Source: Chrysemys picta bellii (Eukaryota > Chordata > Testudines > Emydidae). Taken from it: a stretch of DNA of 64,000 nucleotides. The DNA is taken from positions 71,499,468 through 71,563,467 of the forward strand of contig NC_088796.1 of the NCBI RefSeq assembly GCF_011386835.1, written 5' to 3'. The translations under genes were made by a program, and so were the position numbers. Below the pieces are notes generated by a model. It did no database searches and was not told the origin of the DNA. It worked only from the letters and a program-made list of their open reading frames with translations. Position 1 is the first letter of the stretch, and every line of letters begins with the position of its first letter. Shown here in pieces: positions 11,361 through 22,048 of this stretch.

Positions 11361-11452
11361 TAGGGTGGGATTCACAGAGGTCCCTAGGTGCTTAATGCCA
11401 ATTGAAATCAATTGGTGTGAGGTGCCTAAATGTCTTTGTGAATCCCACCTCT
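11361..11452. repeat. 92-bp imperfect palindrome
   Basis: The left arm begins GTGGGATTCACAGAGGTCC and the right arm ends GTCTTTGTGAATCCCAC. The centre CCAATTGAAATCAATTGG is itself a near-perfect palindrome. It belongs to the same structural class as the palindromic repeats at 38030, 47546 and 59205. Confidence 0.8.
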
Positions 11453-11556
11453 AAGGACTTTAGGTGCCTACAAGATTTGGCAGCAGCTGAGCAGGGGGTT
11501 TGAGGATCTACATTTTGGACTTAGGTACCTAAAGTGTCAGTTTGTCGCTCTAGCCC

Positions 11557-11720
11557 TTAATCTCTCCAGGCCTCAGTTCTCTAGCTATAAAATGGGGATG
11601 ATACCTCTCCCTATTTCACTACAGTGGTGTGAGGACAGTTCAGGTGTGGTTGTTGGGGGCCCTGATACTATGGTGATGAGGGCCATAGAAGTACCTAGTT
11701 ATCTGGCATATAAAAGGAAA
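11557..11720 (+). repeat. MIR SINE, 3' half
   Basis: TTAATCTCTCCAGGCCTCAG, then TATAAAATGGGGATGATACC, then GTGGTGTGAGGACAG: the MIR core and tail in order, completing the copy begun at 9839. Confidence 0.8.
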
Positions 11721-12637
11721 CACTAAAATAGTATCACTGTTATTGCATTTTATTTACTTAAAGACTATAAAAAATTAATGATACATGAAATGCTGTAAGT
11801 GCTTTTCCTTTAGAAAGGGTGCACTATTTCAGAGGTAATTTAAGACGTGTATCCATTTGTGCGTTAAGCACTCACTTTAAAAGAAGGATTACATAGGGAT
11901 TTACAGCTGAAATATGGATGTACCCTAGTTGTTTGTGACTATTGCAGACTGTGTATGGAGTATGCTGATTCCTCTGGTGAGATGACATACTACATTTGAG
12001 CCTTCCATCAGATTTGCATTATTTGAATATGCTGTGAATTATAAAGTCAAGAGAACAGAGTTGTAGTTTGAGAAGAGAACTTAATACTGAATTTTGATGT
12101 AGTGCTTTCAGAAGGATGTTCCTGTAATCTTAAACATTTTCCCATTTACTGTAGATGACCCACTTGTTTTCAGGTGCTCAAACATTTGTCATTACTTACT
12201 TGACAGTCATTAAGCAAAATATTATACAAGTGACTAGTATCTACCAGCCTATTCAGTGGCTTGAAGATGAGTTTTCCTTAGTTCTGATATAAATAACTGA
12301 ACTGGAATGTCACAAATTTCATCAGCAGGTGAAGTCTTTGCATTTATGGGTGAAATCTTCACATTTACTGCCATGGGCTGTATTTAGGTCAGGCCATAGT
12401 AGCACTATAACATGAAGGCAAAAACAGAAGCGTAAGGACCTCAAGTGCACCAATAATGGGGACGATGATAGAAGCGTATGAGGAAAAGATGGAAGTAGTT
12501 TTGTTTTAAACAATGAGAAAACAGATATAGAAAAGATTGCATGCACTCCAGTGTGAAATGTATACATTTCAGGGGGCTAAGGGTATGATGCCAAGTCAAC
12601 TAGAATCTTTTCACGGATTCCAAGGGGCTTTAGGCTC
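11721..12637. other. no feature recognised
   Basis: AT-rich DNA without ORFs of note or repeat termini. Confidence 0.5.
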
Positions 12638-12880
12638 TAAGGTATGTCTACACCTGACTCTGGCCCATGGGCTGAGGAGCTGTTTAATTGCAATGTTGAT
12701 GGGTGGGCTTGGGCTGGAGTCCAGCCTCTAGGACCCTGCAAGGTGGGAGGGTTCCAGAGCTCAGGCTGTAGCCTGAGCCCAAACGCGTACATGGCAGTTA
12801 AACAGACCGTTAGCCTGAGCCCATGTCAGCTGGCACAGACCAGCCATGGGTTTTTAATTGCAGTGTGTAGACATACCCGC
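12638..12880. mobile_element. short DNA transposon / MITE with GGTATGTCTACAC ends
   Basis: Perfect 13-bp terminal inverted repeats GGTATGTCTACAC (12641-12653; inverted 12865-12877). The interior has internal inverted blocks (CTGTTTAATTGCA near the left, TTTTTAATTGCAGTGTG near the right; CCAGCCTCTAG and GGTTCCAGAGC in the middle). Noncoding. The exact target duplication is unclear. Confidence 0.75.
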
Positions 12881-15800
12881 TATGGCTTAAGGGGATCAGG
12901 CATGAGATATAGTGCTGCTCACCTCTAGGTTGCTCATTAAAATCCAGCCAGTTTAGTTTGTTGCAACCAGAAGCCATTATCCTCTCACAACTGTATTGGC
13001 TTATGTGAAATAGGTTGATAGTCTCAGTCCAATTCCGAGTAACAGTATTTGCATCACACTGTCAAATACAATGGTCATTTTAACTGCACACTTGTTGTCA
13101 ATCTCAACAGCATCCAAGGACTGATTGGATAGGGAGGCTGAACTACTCTGTCTAACCAAGGGGGAGAGTGCAGATTTACTCTGCCCATGGAAGCTTGCAT
13201 TGCTGGTACTTTTGCTGCAGTTGTTCTACATGATAGAGGATTTCAGAACTGACATCATAAATGCATATTTAACTGGGGGGAAGGGGGAATTCTGTAATTG
13301 AATGTATTTCTTTCTACTTACCCTTACTGTGGGCATGCCCAACTTCCTGTTTGCTAATACCTCTAACATTGAAGTTATAGTTCTACAGGAGTCTTGGGCC
13401 CAACTGAACCACTACATGGAGTACAAAAAATGTCATTCATTCAGAGTTTGTGTGTGTCTGGTTGTGTGAGTCTTTCATTTCAAGCCAGTATCTCTGAAGG
13501 ACTGTTTTGATACCCCATAACAATAGAATACAGGGTATGCTACAAAATAATCCAATTCCAAGTCTGTAACCAGCAGTCCACCTACCATTCTGCTTTTGCT
13601 TGTGTATAAATAACAAAGAAACCCTGACTGTAGCTATTTAGCCAGCTCTAAATATCTTGGTACCTCAGTAGATAAACAGAATGAAAGAAAAAAACTCTCG
13701 TTTTCTTTTTATCTAGATGGTCCCCCTCACCATAGTATGTGAACTGACCACAGAGAAACTCGTTTAGCCTGAAATTTTAATGCATTCGTCCCATTAATAA
13801 AAGATTATGTCTTCATAGCTGCATCTATTCATATTCTTTGTTTGTGTTACCAGTATAATTCAGTTGTTTATTCTATGCTGTTATGTTTCATATTTTCAGA
13901 TGTATGCTCTCTCCTACAATTTCTGGTGTAACAAAACTATTTTTATATGATAAGGCACGCTCATCCTTGGTGTTCAGGAGCAGGAAGGAGAGGGATCAAA
14001 TCTTTAACTGACGCAGGACTTTAAAAAGTCCAACCTCCCATAATTTGAATGATTTGTCCTCTTCCTGGTAGTGTTTTCTCTGTTTTTGTATTCATCTCTT
14101 TAGCTGATAAATTGTGATGTAATTAATGGGGTTGTGTTTTTTATAACTTTTTCAGAATGACATAATTGAATTGTATATTTACCTATGGGCATTTTTTTTT
14201 AATTTAAAATGGATTTTATTATAAAAATACTGTGGAACTGTATATTATAATGGACTATTCTCTATCTTCATGTAAATGTAACACTTTTAAAATAGACTGG
14301 AACAGCTATCTGATTAGTATTCTTGTTTGTCAGCATTTCCTTCATTAACCTCTACCAAAATATGCCAAAGTAATGCTGAAACTGATGCTATATCCTCTGC
14401 TCAGGGTGTGATGTGATGTAATATCTAGGCATATGGGCCCCCACTCCCTTTGTCATTGCTGCTACAGGAAGCTGCAATAGCCTGCAGTAGTATTTGTACA
14501 TGTGATAGTGAGGATAATAGATCAAATCTACTAACTCCGCACCTGCTCCAGACACTTCCTCTATGGAGTGGAGCCCAGGAAACTATATGTGGGTATCCTA
14601 CCCCATATGAGAGCACCCCTTATACTTCTCACAAGAACCACATTGTTTCTTCTTCAAGTAGGGCTGTTTATACCCACAGAGGAGACAAGAGGGATGTGTT
14701 TGTCTGACAGCTGCCATCTTTGTCTTCACCTCTGAGCTTGTCCTGAGTGTCTGAGGCCCACAGTTGTTTGAATCCCAAATGTGGCCCCACTTAGGATAGC
14801 TGCCATCTTGGGCAATGTAGCAAAGGTTGAACTGTGGACCTGAGGCACTAAAGAGCTCTAGCTCTTTAATGGGGCCTGTAACAGACTCCTCCTCTGTGGA
14901 CTGGACACCAAGGAGGACCTGTAGCACACATGCACCAGTAGGCTACACTTGCTCCTAGATACAGATTACATGGGAATACGACTCAACTGTCAAATACAGT
15001 TAAAAATCTGTCTTCCCCAAAGGCATTCTTTTAGAATGCATGTCATAGTGTTTGAGGCAAAAAATAAACTAGGAATAACACTAATACTGATCTGGTAGTG
15101 GAAAGACTCTCATATTCCATAGGATGTTCAAAAAAGATGCACTGCACTTTTTTCTCATCTGTTTAAAAAAATTGAACACCTTATGAGTAGTCTTAGTCAA
15201 AATGTTATTGTTTCAAAAGCTCAGAGAGGCTTTAATAGCTCTTTCTACAATAAATGCAGCTTAAACATTTTTTCTTAGGAACAGTGGTCTACATTTAATG
15301 GAGGTGCTTATACATTATTTATTGATTTTTCCTTCACTTTGGCAGAAGTGATGGAACAATTGCATAGTATTGCCATGGATTATCTTTGCAGTACACAAAA
15401 TTAATCAAATTGGAACAGATATGCAGATGCTCTTTGTAAGTAGTCATCTAATGCACACTTCAAGTGGATGGACATCTATTGGAGCAGTAAAGAAAGGTAC
15501 TAAAGCCCCTACCTAGTCACTTCATGAGCTGATGCCCAGCTACAGTGTGTATCACCATCATACAAAGCATAAGCCACTTTCCCCGTATTGATTCCTTTTG
15601 CTACACAGAGGGGTTGTGCTAACGCTGATATCTCCCACCAGGCTTCTGAACAGAGTGAGTCATTTTGGTTTCAGGTGTGATGCATTGTCTGCACTCAACT
15701 ACAGTGTGTTTCTGTCCCTGAAATTCTTTGGTACAGTACTTGCTAATCATTGTCTTGGCCAACACGTGACAGACCACCGAAAGGGAGTCCTTTATTTCCT

Positions 15801-16088
15801 AACAAAGCACTTTCCTTCGGTGAGGTGTCTTTGTGTGGGAGTAATCCTGTATTAGCACAGACTGATGAATAGGGAGAAAAGCAGGAGGTATGTACCAAAA
15901 AGAGTTCTTCAAAATTCACTTTTTTAAAAAAGAGCAACATTCATTATTCTGAGTGTCACTGTCAGTAAAAAAAAAAAAAAAATAGAGCTCTGCAAACAGT
16001 TTGACTCAACGTGCCAAAGTGCTTTTATGCACATTTCACTTCATCTGCAAACCAGCAACAATTTATTTTCACTTTTAGCCAGGAAGTG
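12881..16088. other. 3.2 kb with no feature recognised
   Basis: No repeat ends, LINE text or credible coding sequence. A 17-bp A-run lies near 15968. Small ORFs (for example 14598-14927 minus) have no domain. It could hold host regulatory DNA, but nothing in the sequence alone shows that. Confidence 0.45.
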
Positions 16089-16345
16089 ACCTTATAATTA
16101 TTATTAATATTACTGTAGCACTAAGAGACCTCAGCAAAGATCAGGGCCTCATTGTTTTTTACAAACATAGTGAGAGACAGTCTGTGTCCAGAAGAGATTA
16201 TGATCTAAATAGGCAAGACAAACAAAGGGTTTGAAAGGAGGGAAGAGGCACAGAGAAGTCACAGAGCAGAGCAAGCAATAGAACCTAGTCTCTCTGCTCC
16301 CAAGCCAATGCTTTGGCCCGTAGACAACAGTGCCTCTCAAGAAAG
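16089..16345 (-). repeat. MIR-like SINE
   Basis: Good-length copy: AGATCAGGGCCTCATTG, GTGAGAGACAGTCTGTG, TAAATAGGCAAGACAAACAA, GGCACAGAGAAGTCACAGAG, TAGAACCTAGTCTCTCTGC, CCAATGCTTTGGCCCG. The order is that of an inverted MIR-type SINE with tRNA-like head at the right. Confidence 0.7.
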
Positions 16346-16515
16346 CACTTTGCTCACTCAAGCCAATGAGTGTGCCAATAACTTGGATTATAGGCTTGCT
16401 TTTTGCTGGATCTGTTCAAGCTTCTGGTGGTGGTCCGTTTCCAGCTGAACCCAGTTCTGTTAGGCATGTGGGGCATGTCACATGGTGGAAGGCACATGGT
16501 ATTCTCTTGTTTCAC

Positions 16516-16612
16516 TGGTTTCAGAGTAGCAGCCGTGTTAGTCTGTATCCGCAAAAAGAAGAACAGGAGTACTTGTGGCACCTTAGGTGCCACAAGTACT
16601 CCTGTTCTTCTT
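16516..16612. mobile_element. 97-bp Penelope terminal fragment folded back on itself
   Basis: Begins TGGTTTCAGAGTAGCAGCCG and TTAGTCTGTATCC, matching the Penelope terminus at 59242 (CAGAGGGGTAGCCGTGTTAG). After 67 bp it reverses: 16556-16582 and 16586-16612 are a perfect 27-bp inverted repeat around the loop TTA. The insert is flanked by a perfect 10-bp target duplication CTTGTTTCAC (16506-16515 and 16613-16622). The hairpin was therefore present at insertion and did not arise later. Confidence 0.85.
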
Positions 16613-16622
16613 CTTGTTTCAC

Positions 16623-17542
16623 GGAATGACTTAGCCTAATAAAGGAATCAGGAGGTCACACCACATCAGCAGAAGCTATTTGCAGATGGTGTCTCAAAGA
16701 GAAAAAGTGACATTTTTATCTGAGCTAGTTGGAATAACCAAATGGTGTCAAAACTGCTGTCACCAGTTCTGAATTTGGTCTCCGTGTCCATTTGCTCAAT
16801 GGTGTGGACCAGATCATACAACCTAGCCCTTATAGGTTGCCTAGCGTTGTTAGTATGATGTCAGTTTGGCATTTACTATGGAATAGTTTCAGTTTGTCAC
16901 CACTGCGGCATGTTGTCCTCAAGGGTGCAATGACCTCACCACAGCAATAACAGTTTTGTGCTCATATATAGTGGGGGAAAGGAGCACTTTAAACGTGCCT
17001 TGCCCATTCGAAGGGAGCATATGCGTATTTGGTATTTGCTACAGCTGATTTCTGAAAAGTCATGCCTACTTTTTCCATGCCCTGAACGAACCATAAGCTG
17101 TCACTGAGCACTTCATTATGCCTTCCCTGGTCCCCATCTGCTCATAACTGGAACGTGGGCCATAGGGTAGCACCTTTCTTAGTGTAACAGGCACTCAGTT
17201 TTGAGATGGGAGGGGGGGTAAGTGCACCTTCTTTGTCAAAAAGCAAGACGTGCAACAGAGGAATTCATGCACCATTAGGTCTCAAGCTTGGATATTTGCC
17301 TGGATTAATAAGTCATATGTGTCTGGTTCCTATTGCCTGATTATTTTATATGACTCTGATTTCATTCCTCTAGCAAGAAATACAAGGACCGTGAACCAGC
17401 CGATTACCACGTAAGCCCTGGGTGGAGGCTAAACTGCAACTTAAGTAAGTGGTTCATTGCCTTTGTGCTGGGTTTTTGCAAGGGGAAGAATTTTCCTCAT
17501 AGTTCTTAGTGGTTGATTTGTTACCTGCTTCTGATGTTTTAC
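16623..17542. other. no feature recognised
   Basis: Unremarkable sequence, no ORF or repeat ends supported. Confidence 0.5.
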
Positions 17543-17845
17543 AGAAATGTAGGGCTGGAAGGGGGCTGGAGAGATTTTCAAGTCCAGACCCCCCGCTACA
17601 CTCCTCCCTGCCCCACCCCCAAAGCAGCACCAAGTAAGTCTAGACCAGCCCTGACCCCTGTTTGTCAAACCTGTTCTTAAAAACTTCCAGTGCTTGGGCT
17701 TCCACAACCACTCTTTGAAGCCCATTCAAGAACTTAACTACACTTACAGTTAGCTTTTTTCCTAATATCTAATCTAATTTTTCACCTTTTAGATTATAGT
17801 GCTCTGTGGAATAAGAGGCTAAAATGTATCAGTTTAGAAGTCTAT
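17543..17845 (-). repeat. CR1 LINE 3' end
   Basis: CAGAAATGTAGGGCTGGAAG, CTGTTTGTCAAACCTGTTCT, TTAAAAACTTCCAGTGCTTG and CCACAACCACTCTTTGAAGC match in order the CR1 3' terminal region on the minus strand. Divergent, hence old. Confidence 0.8.
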
Positions 17846-18671
17846 TTGTTACCCCCTGAAAAAGACTTAGCTTTTCATCCTGATGTATGCAGGACTTTTG
17901 CAATCAAAACTTTGATTATCTTATCAAATGATGCAATATTACCAGTTCTGCTGGCTCAATAATACATTTTAATGGTTTGTTTATGTGCATGGGATGGCCC
18001 CCCAAACTGCACACAACTTCATCTTTACTATTGAATGTATAAATAAATAGAGAGCGACTAAATGCCTTTACTTGTGTTAGGCTTTATTTTGCAATGTAGC
18101 TGTAGGCCATGGCATGTTGTTGTTTCTGCACTTCACTTAGCTGATTATTTGCCTTTTGTATTTAAAGAGAAAAAAAGTTGTTAAAATGCCTGGCTAGATT
18201 CTGCTACTGTAATTCAGGGGACCAAGAATAAAGGTCTGTTGCAAATGGGTTACAGAGGCACATGCAACCCGCACTCCGGGGATGGGCACAATACCAAGTA
18301 CTGCAGTCCCCACAATGGGTTAGAAGTCTGGAGAGCGGATGTAGTGAGGGTGACCAAGGGGTATACATTCACCAAGCAGTCTTGGCTGGTTAGAGTCCGG
18401 TGGAGCCTTGCCTGCAATTTAAAGTTGACTGACTTGTTGAAACGTCTAAGAGAATAGCAGTTCTAGCACTGCCTGCCATCCATGCCCCAGGGATGAATGT
18501 CTCTTCAGTTACAACGCCCCAAGACTGATGCTCTTTTGCAATCTTCCTATGTGAGCAAAGGCAGATGAAGCCAATATGTTTTACATGAAGAGTGACAGAA
18601 ATATTATGTTCACCAACTTACATGCAACAATCAGAAAAAGACTAATGCAAACCCAATCCCCTCCCTCTTTC
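17846..18671. other. no feature recognised
   Basis: AT-rich at first, with a short unassigned region at 18220-18460. The 72-codon ORF there has no domain. Confidence 0.5.
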
Positions 18672-18832
18672 CTTTGTTAGGACCACATCTTCAGCTGATG
18701 TAAGTTGACATAGTTCCACAAACTTCAACTGATATCAGCTCAGGATCTGGTCTGTAGGGCCTGACCTCAAATCCACAGAAGTCAGCTCAATGACTTCCAT
18801 TGTCTTCCTTGGGCTTTGCATCAGGCCCTTAA
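18672..18832. repeat. two adjacent short palindromic repeats
   Basis: The first (about 18672-18748) pairs CTTCAGCTGATGTAAG with CTGATATCAGCTCAGGATC. The second (about 18757-18832) runs from GGGCCTGACCTCAAATCC to GGGCTTTGCATCAGGCCC around a centre containing AGCTCAATGACTTCCATTG. Both are degenerate members of the dispersed palindromic class. Confidence 0.65.
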
Positions 18833-19986
18833 CTTGGAGGGCTATAAAAATTGTGAGGAATGTTGAACCAAAATTTAACCGCTTCAGTTAGCCTTAGCCT
18901 TCACTCCCTAAGCCTTAATTTAGAGCTTTGATCTATTGATCCATTGAACTGATAATTTTAGTCATGTCTCTTTTTTTACTATCCCTTAGATTTTGAATAA
19001 TAATCCTGTTCTCTCTCTCTCTCTCTCTCTCTCAATTCCCGTCAACTTCTACACCAACTGCCTTTGCTTTTCAAGCTCTTACTTGGGAACTTGAGTCCTT
19101 GGAGTTTTGCAGCGCTGATATCACTTTCCATGGAGAGAAAGCAGTGGGGAAGACCTAACAAGCTGTAACTCCCCTAGGAAAAGTAGCGACATGGACTCCA
19201 AAACAAAACTAATCTCAAATAACAGGAGAAGGAAAAAGCATTCATGCTAATTAGGGGCCCTGAATTGCAGGATAAAACAATCACATTAGAAAATGTTTTT
19301 GTGACTTGAGACAGTATACAAAGAATGTCAAGCTGTTTGCAGATTATAAGCAGCAGCTGTAGAGTGAAGGAAAGAAAAAGGGTCTCTGACTACCACTGCC
19401 ACTTGCATATTGCCAGGCATAATCTTCTGGTAGCAGATACTGAATAATTCCCAGTGTCAACAATTTAAATATTAAAACCAGTTTCATCATGGCAGCTTGT
19501 ACAAGCTCAGCAGCCTGTCTGTTTACATGCAGCTAGCTTTTTCACAGCTATCAACTTTTTTGTTACTAAACCTCAGAGAAAGGTGGGTTTCTCCCGTAAC
19601 AACAGAGCAACCGATTAAGAGAGGGTTGTCTGAAGGGTGATAAATATAGTATAGGTTTTCAAACCAGTCATGTACATGTTGGCATTTGCTTACAAAGCAG
19701 CTGATCTTGAAACACAAGAGTACATATCATTCATACATGTCCTGTATGGGGCCTTTAAAGACCAATTTGAAAAATGTTGTACATCTGTTTCCAATTAATA
19801 ACAGAGTAAGCTATCACATAACATCAAGTTAGGGCTTGTGTTACTATTAATAGAAGGGACAGGAGAGTTCCTAGCTTAACAGATGAAGCCATGGCGTTTC
19901 ACCTCTGGAATCTATGTACTGCACATTCATATGCTAAAGTACCATACACAATTTACATTTTCTAGCAGCAGTTCTTTAGGAGTTAC
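18833..19986. other. no gene; one CT microsatellite
   Basis: Contains a (CT)n run at about 19010-19033. Otherwise unique-looking DNA with no supported feature. Confidence 0.6.
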
Positions 19987-20107
19987 TGAGGCCTGGTCTA
20001 TACTACACAGTTACATTGACGCAAGGCAGCTTACGTTGACTTGGTAGGCACGTGCACAACTCTCAAATTGGTCTCCCATTTTTAAGCGCCTCATTAAGCA
20101 GACTTAC

Positions 20108-20414
20108 TGTACATCCACACTACCCGCTGGATGGGCGGGGTAGCGATCGATCTATTGGGGATCGATTTCTCGCATATCATCTAGACGCGATAAATCGATC
20201 CCTGAACACGCTCCCCATCGACTCCGGAACTCCACCAGGGTGAGAGGCAGAAGCGGAGTTGACGGGGAAGCCGCGGCCGTCAATCCCGTGCCGTGAGGAC
20301 AGGAGGTAAGTCGATCTAAGATGCGTCGACTTCAGCTACGCTATTCTCGTAGCTGAAGTTGCATATCTTAGATCGATTTCCCCCCTCCCCCCCCGCCCCA
20401 GTGTGGACTAGGCC
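20108..20414. mobile_element. CpG-rich Harbinger-like MITE
   Basis: Left end TACATCCACACTACCCGC, right end CCCCAGTGTGGACTAGGCCC. Both contain the CTAcACT/AGTGTgGA core of the parent element's termini. Two strong internal palindromes are present: GGGGATCGATTTCTCGC with GCGATAAATCGATCCC (about 20157-20204), and GTCGACTTCAGCTACG with CGTAGCTGAAGTTGC (about 20325-20361). Dense in CpG compared with its surroundings. Confidence 0.7.
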
Positions 20415-20828
20415 CATAGTAACACAACCTTCCTGAGCAGCGTAGAGCTTTGGTTGATGCACTTAGGGTCACCATAAGTAACACATTATCTACACTTGCA
20501 CTGCGTTGACCTAACTGTCCTTGAGCATCTGTCTCACAATGCCCACACTGACTGCGCTGGTCACCATTGTGAACTGCACTGTCCAGGGGTCACAGAGACC
20601 AGAAGATGCCCCCACACACACCCTATAAAGTCCTGTAGATCTTTCAATGCCTTCTCCTGGTTGTCCAGCTTGGGAAGCACACATAACAGCACATTGTTGA
20701 GTGCAACTGCCCAGCTGACCATGACGTAGACAGGAGAGATTGGATCTCCTGGACCTGTGGAGGGAAGAGGTTGTGTAGGCACATCTCTGAACCAGCTGTA
20801 CAAACAGCATCTACAAGCAGATTGCTCA

Positions 20829-21131
20829 TAGAATCATAGAATATCAGAGTTGGAAGGGACCTCAAGAGGTCATCTAGTCCAACCCCCTGCTCAAAGCAGG
20901 ACCAATTCCCAGCTAAATCATCCCAGCCAGGGCTTTGTCAAGCCGGGCCTTAAAAACCTCCAAGGAAGGAGACTCCACCACCTCCCTAGGTAACGCATTC
21001 CAGTGTTTCACCACCCTCCTAGTGAAATAGTTTTTCCTGATATCCAACCTGGACCTCCCCCACTGCAACTTGAGACCATTGCTCCTTGTTCTGTCATCTG
21101 CCACCACTGAGAACAGAGAATGAGAATAGAG
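20829..21131 (-). repeat. CR1 3' end inserted in the SANT exon
   Basis: A 5'-truncated CR1 whose 3' terminus is TAGAATCATAGAATATCAG. It is flanked by a perfect 7-bp duplication TTGCTCA (20822-20828 and 21132-21138). Removing it rejoins the Myb/SANT reading frame ([12 protein letters not shown]). Contains the CR1 C-terminal text in minus orientation ([20 protein letters not shown]). Confidence 0.9.
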
Positions 21132-22048
21132 TTGCTCAGGGGTTGCAGGAGAAGGGGTATGGCAGGGACCAGCAGCAGCGCCATGTGCAAGCCAAGGAGC
21201 TGCAGCAGGCATACCAGAGGACAAAGGAGGCCAACAATCAAGCCCGCACTTTTACAAAGAGCTGCATGCCATTTTTGACAGAGACACCCCACCCCCATAC
21301 CTGAGACACAGGCCCCTGCCATGGACAGCGAGGAGGAGGAGGGACAGACAACTAGGGGATCCAGCTGCGCAGTGGGCCAGGACGTGCTTTTAACTCAACT
21401 GCAGTCCGGCAAGTTCCACCAGTTAAGCATGGGTGAGCCTGATGCAGGAGAGGGAATTTCGAGGGAGTAGAGGGTAGATTAATTTTCAGTTACAGGTGTG
21501 GCCCCTACAAAATAGCGGGACACATCTTTTGTCTTTTCATTAAATATACTCACACTAGAAGAGGTAGTGGTCCAATTAAGAGAAGTAGAGTTGCTGTCTG
21601 CTTTCCATTGCCCTCTAGAGTTAGGAATCCTCTGCCCAAGGTGTCTAGGGAGGGCTGCCTTATTTCTTCCTCTGCCATAGGACACTTTCCCACACCACTA
21701 ACCTCATCAGGCACCATTGCAGTACACAAGCGAGCAGCATACAGGCCTGGGCAGCCAGCAGTAGGTGGCCTCTCTCTGCCTTTGTTACCCTCAGGAGTGA
21801 GATACCAGCTAAAATCACCACAGCCTATGGTTCAGTGCCTGGACAGTGCTGGGTTTACAATGGCGCCAGTGGCTCCATGGAGTCAGGCCCATGCTCAGAA
21901 GGGGCCCTGGCTTGCTCTGCTTGCACTGTGCCGTGAGCCCCCACCAGACCCCCCCCCAACTCCACCCACCACTTGCTCCTCTTGGTCTACCCACCAGCCG
22001 GTTGAGGGCTCCTCTCCACCCCCTAACCCCACCCTCCAACTTCTTGCC

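Larger units (their letters stand above)
9939..11556. mobile_element. non-autonomous TTAA-target DNA transposon (1,618 bp)
   Basis: Ends are inverted (GGGCTAGA at 9939, TCTAGCCC at 11549-11556). TTAA lies immediately outside both (9935-9938 and 11557-11560). Deleting the element with one TTAA rejoins a MIR SINE. TTAA targets fit piggyBac or Kolobok, and the GGGCT-type end favours Kolobok-like (inference). It contains a nested hAT (10335-10642), a 92-bp palindrome (11361-11452) and several short modules around 10645-11110. Those resemble tRNA-like SINE heads (for example TTAGAGCACTCTCCCAGCAT, GAGTGCACTAACCACTGAG). No coding capacity. Confidence 0.75.

Noticed and set aside
19010..19033. CT dinucleotide run as a regulatory element
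   Set aside because: An ordinary microsatellite; nothing nearby supports a function.
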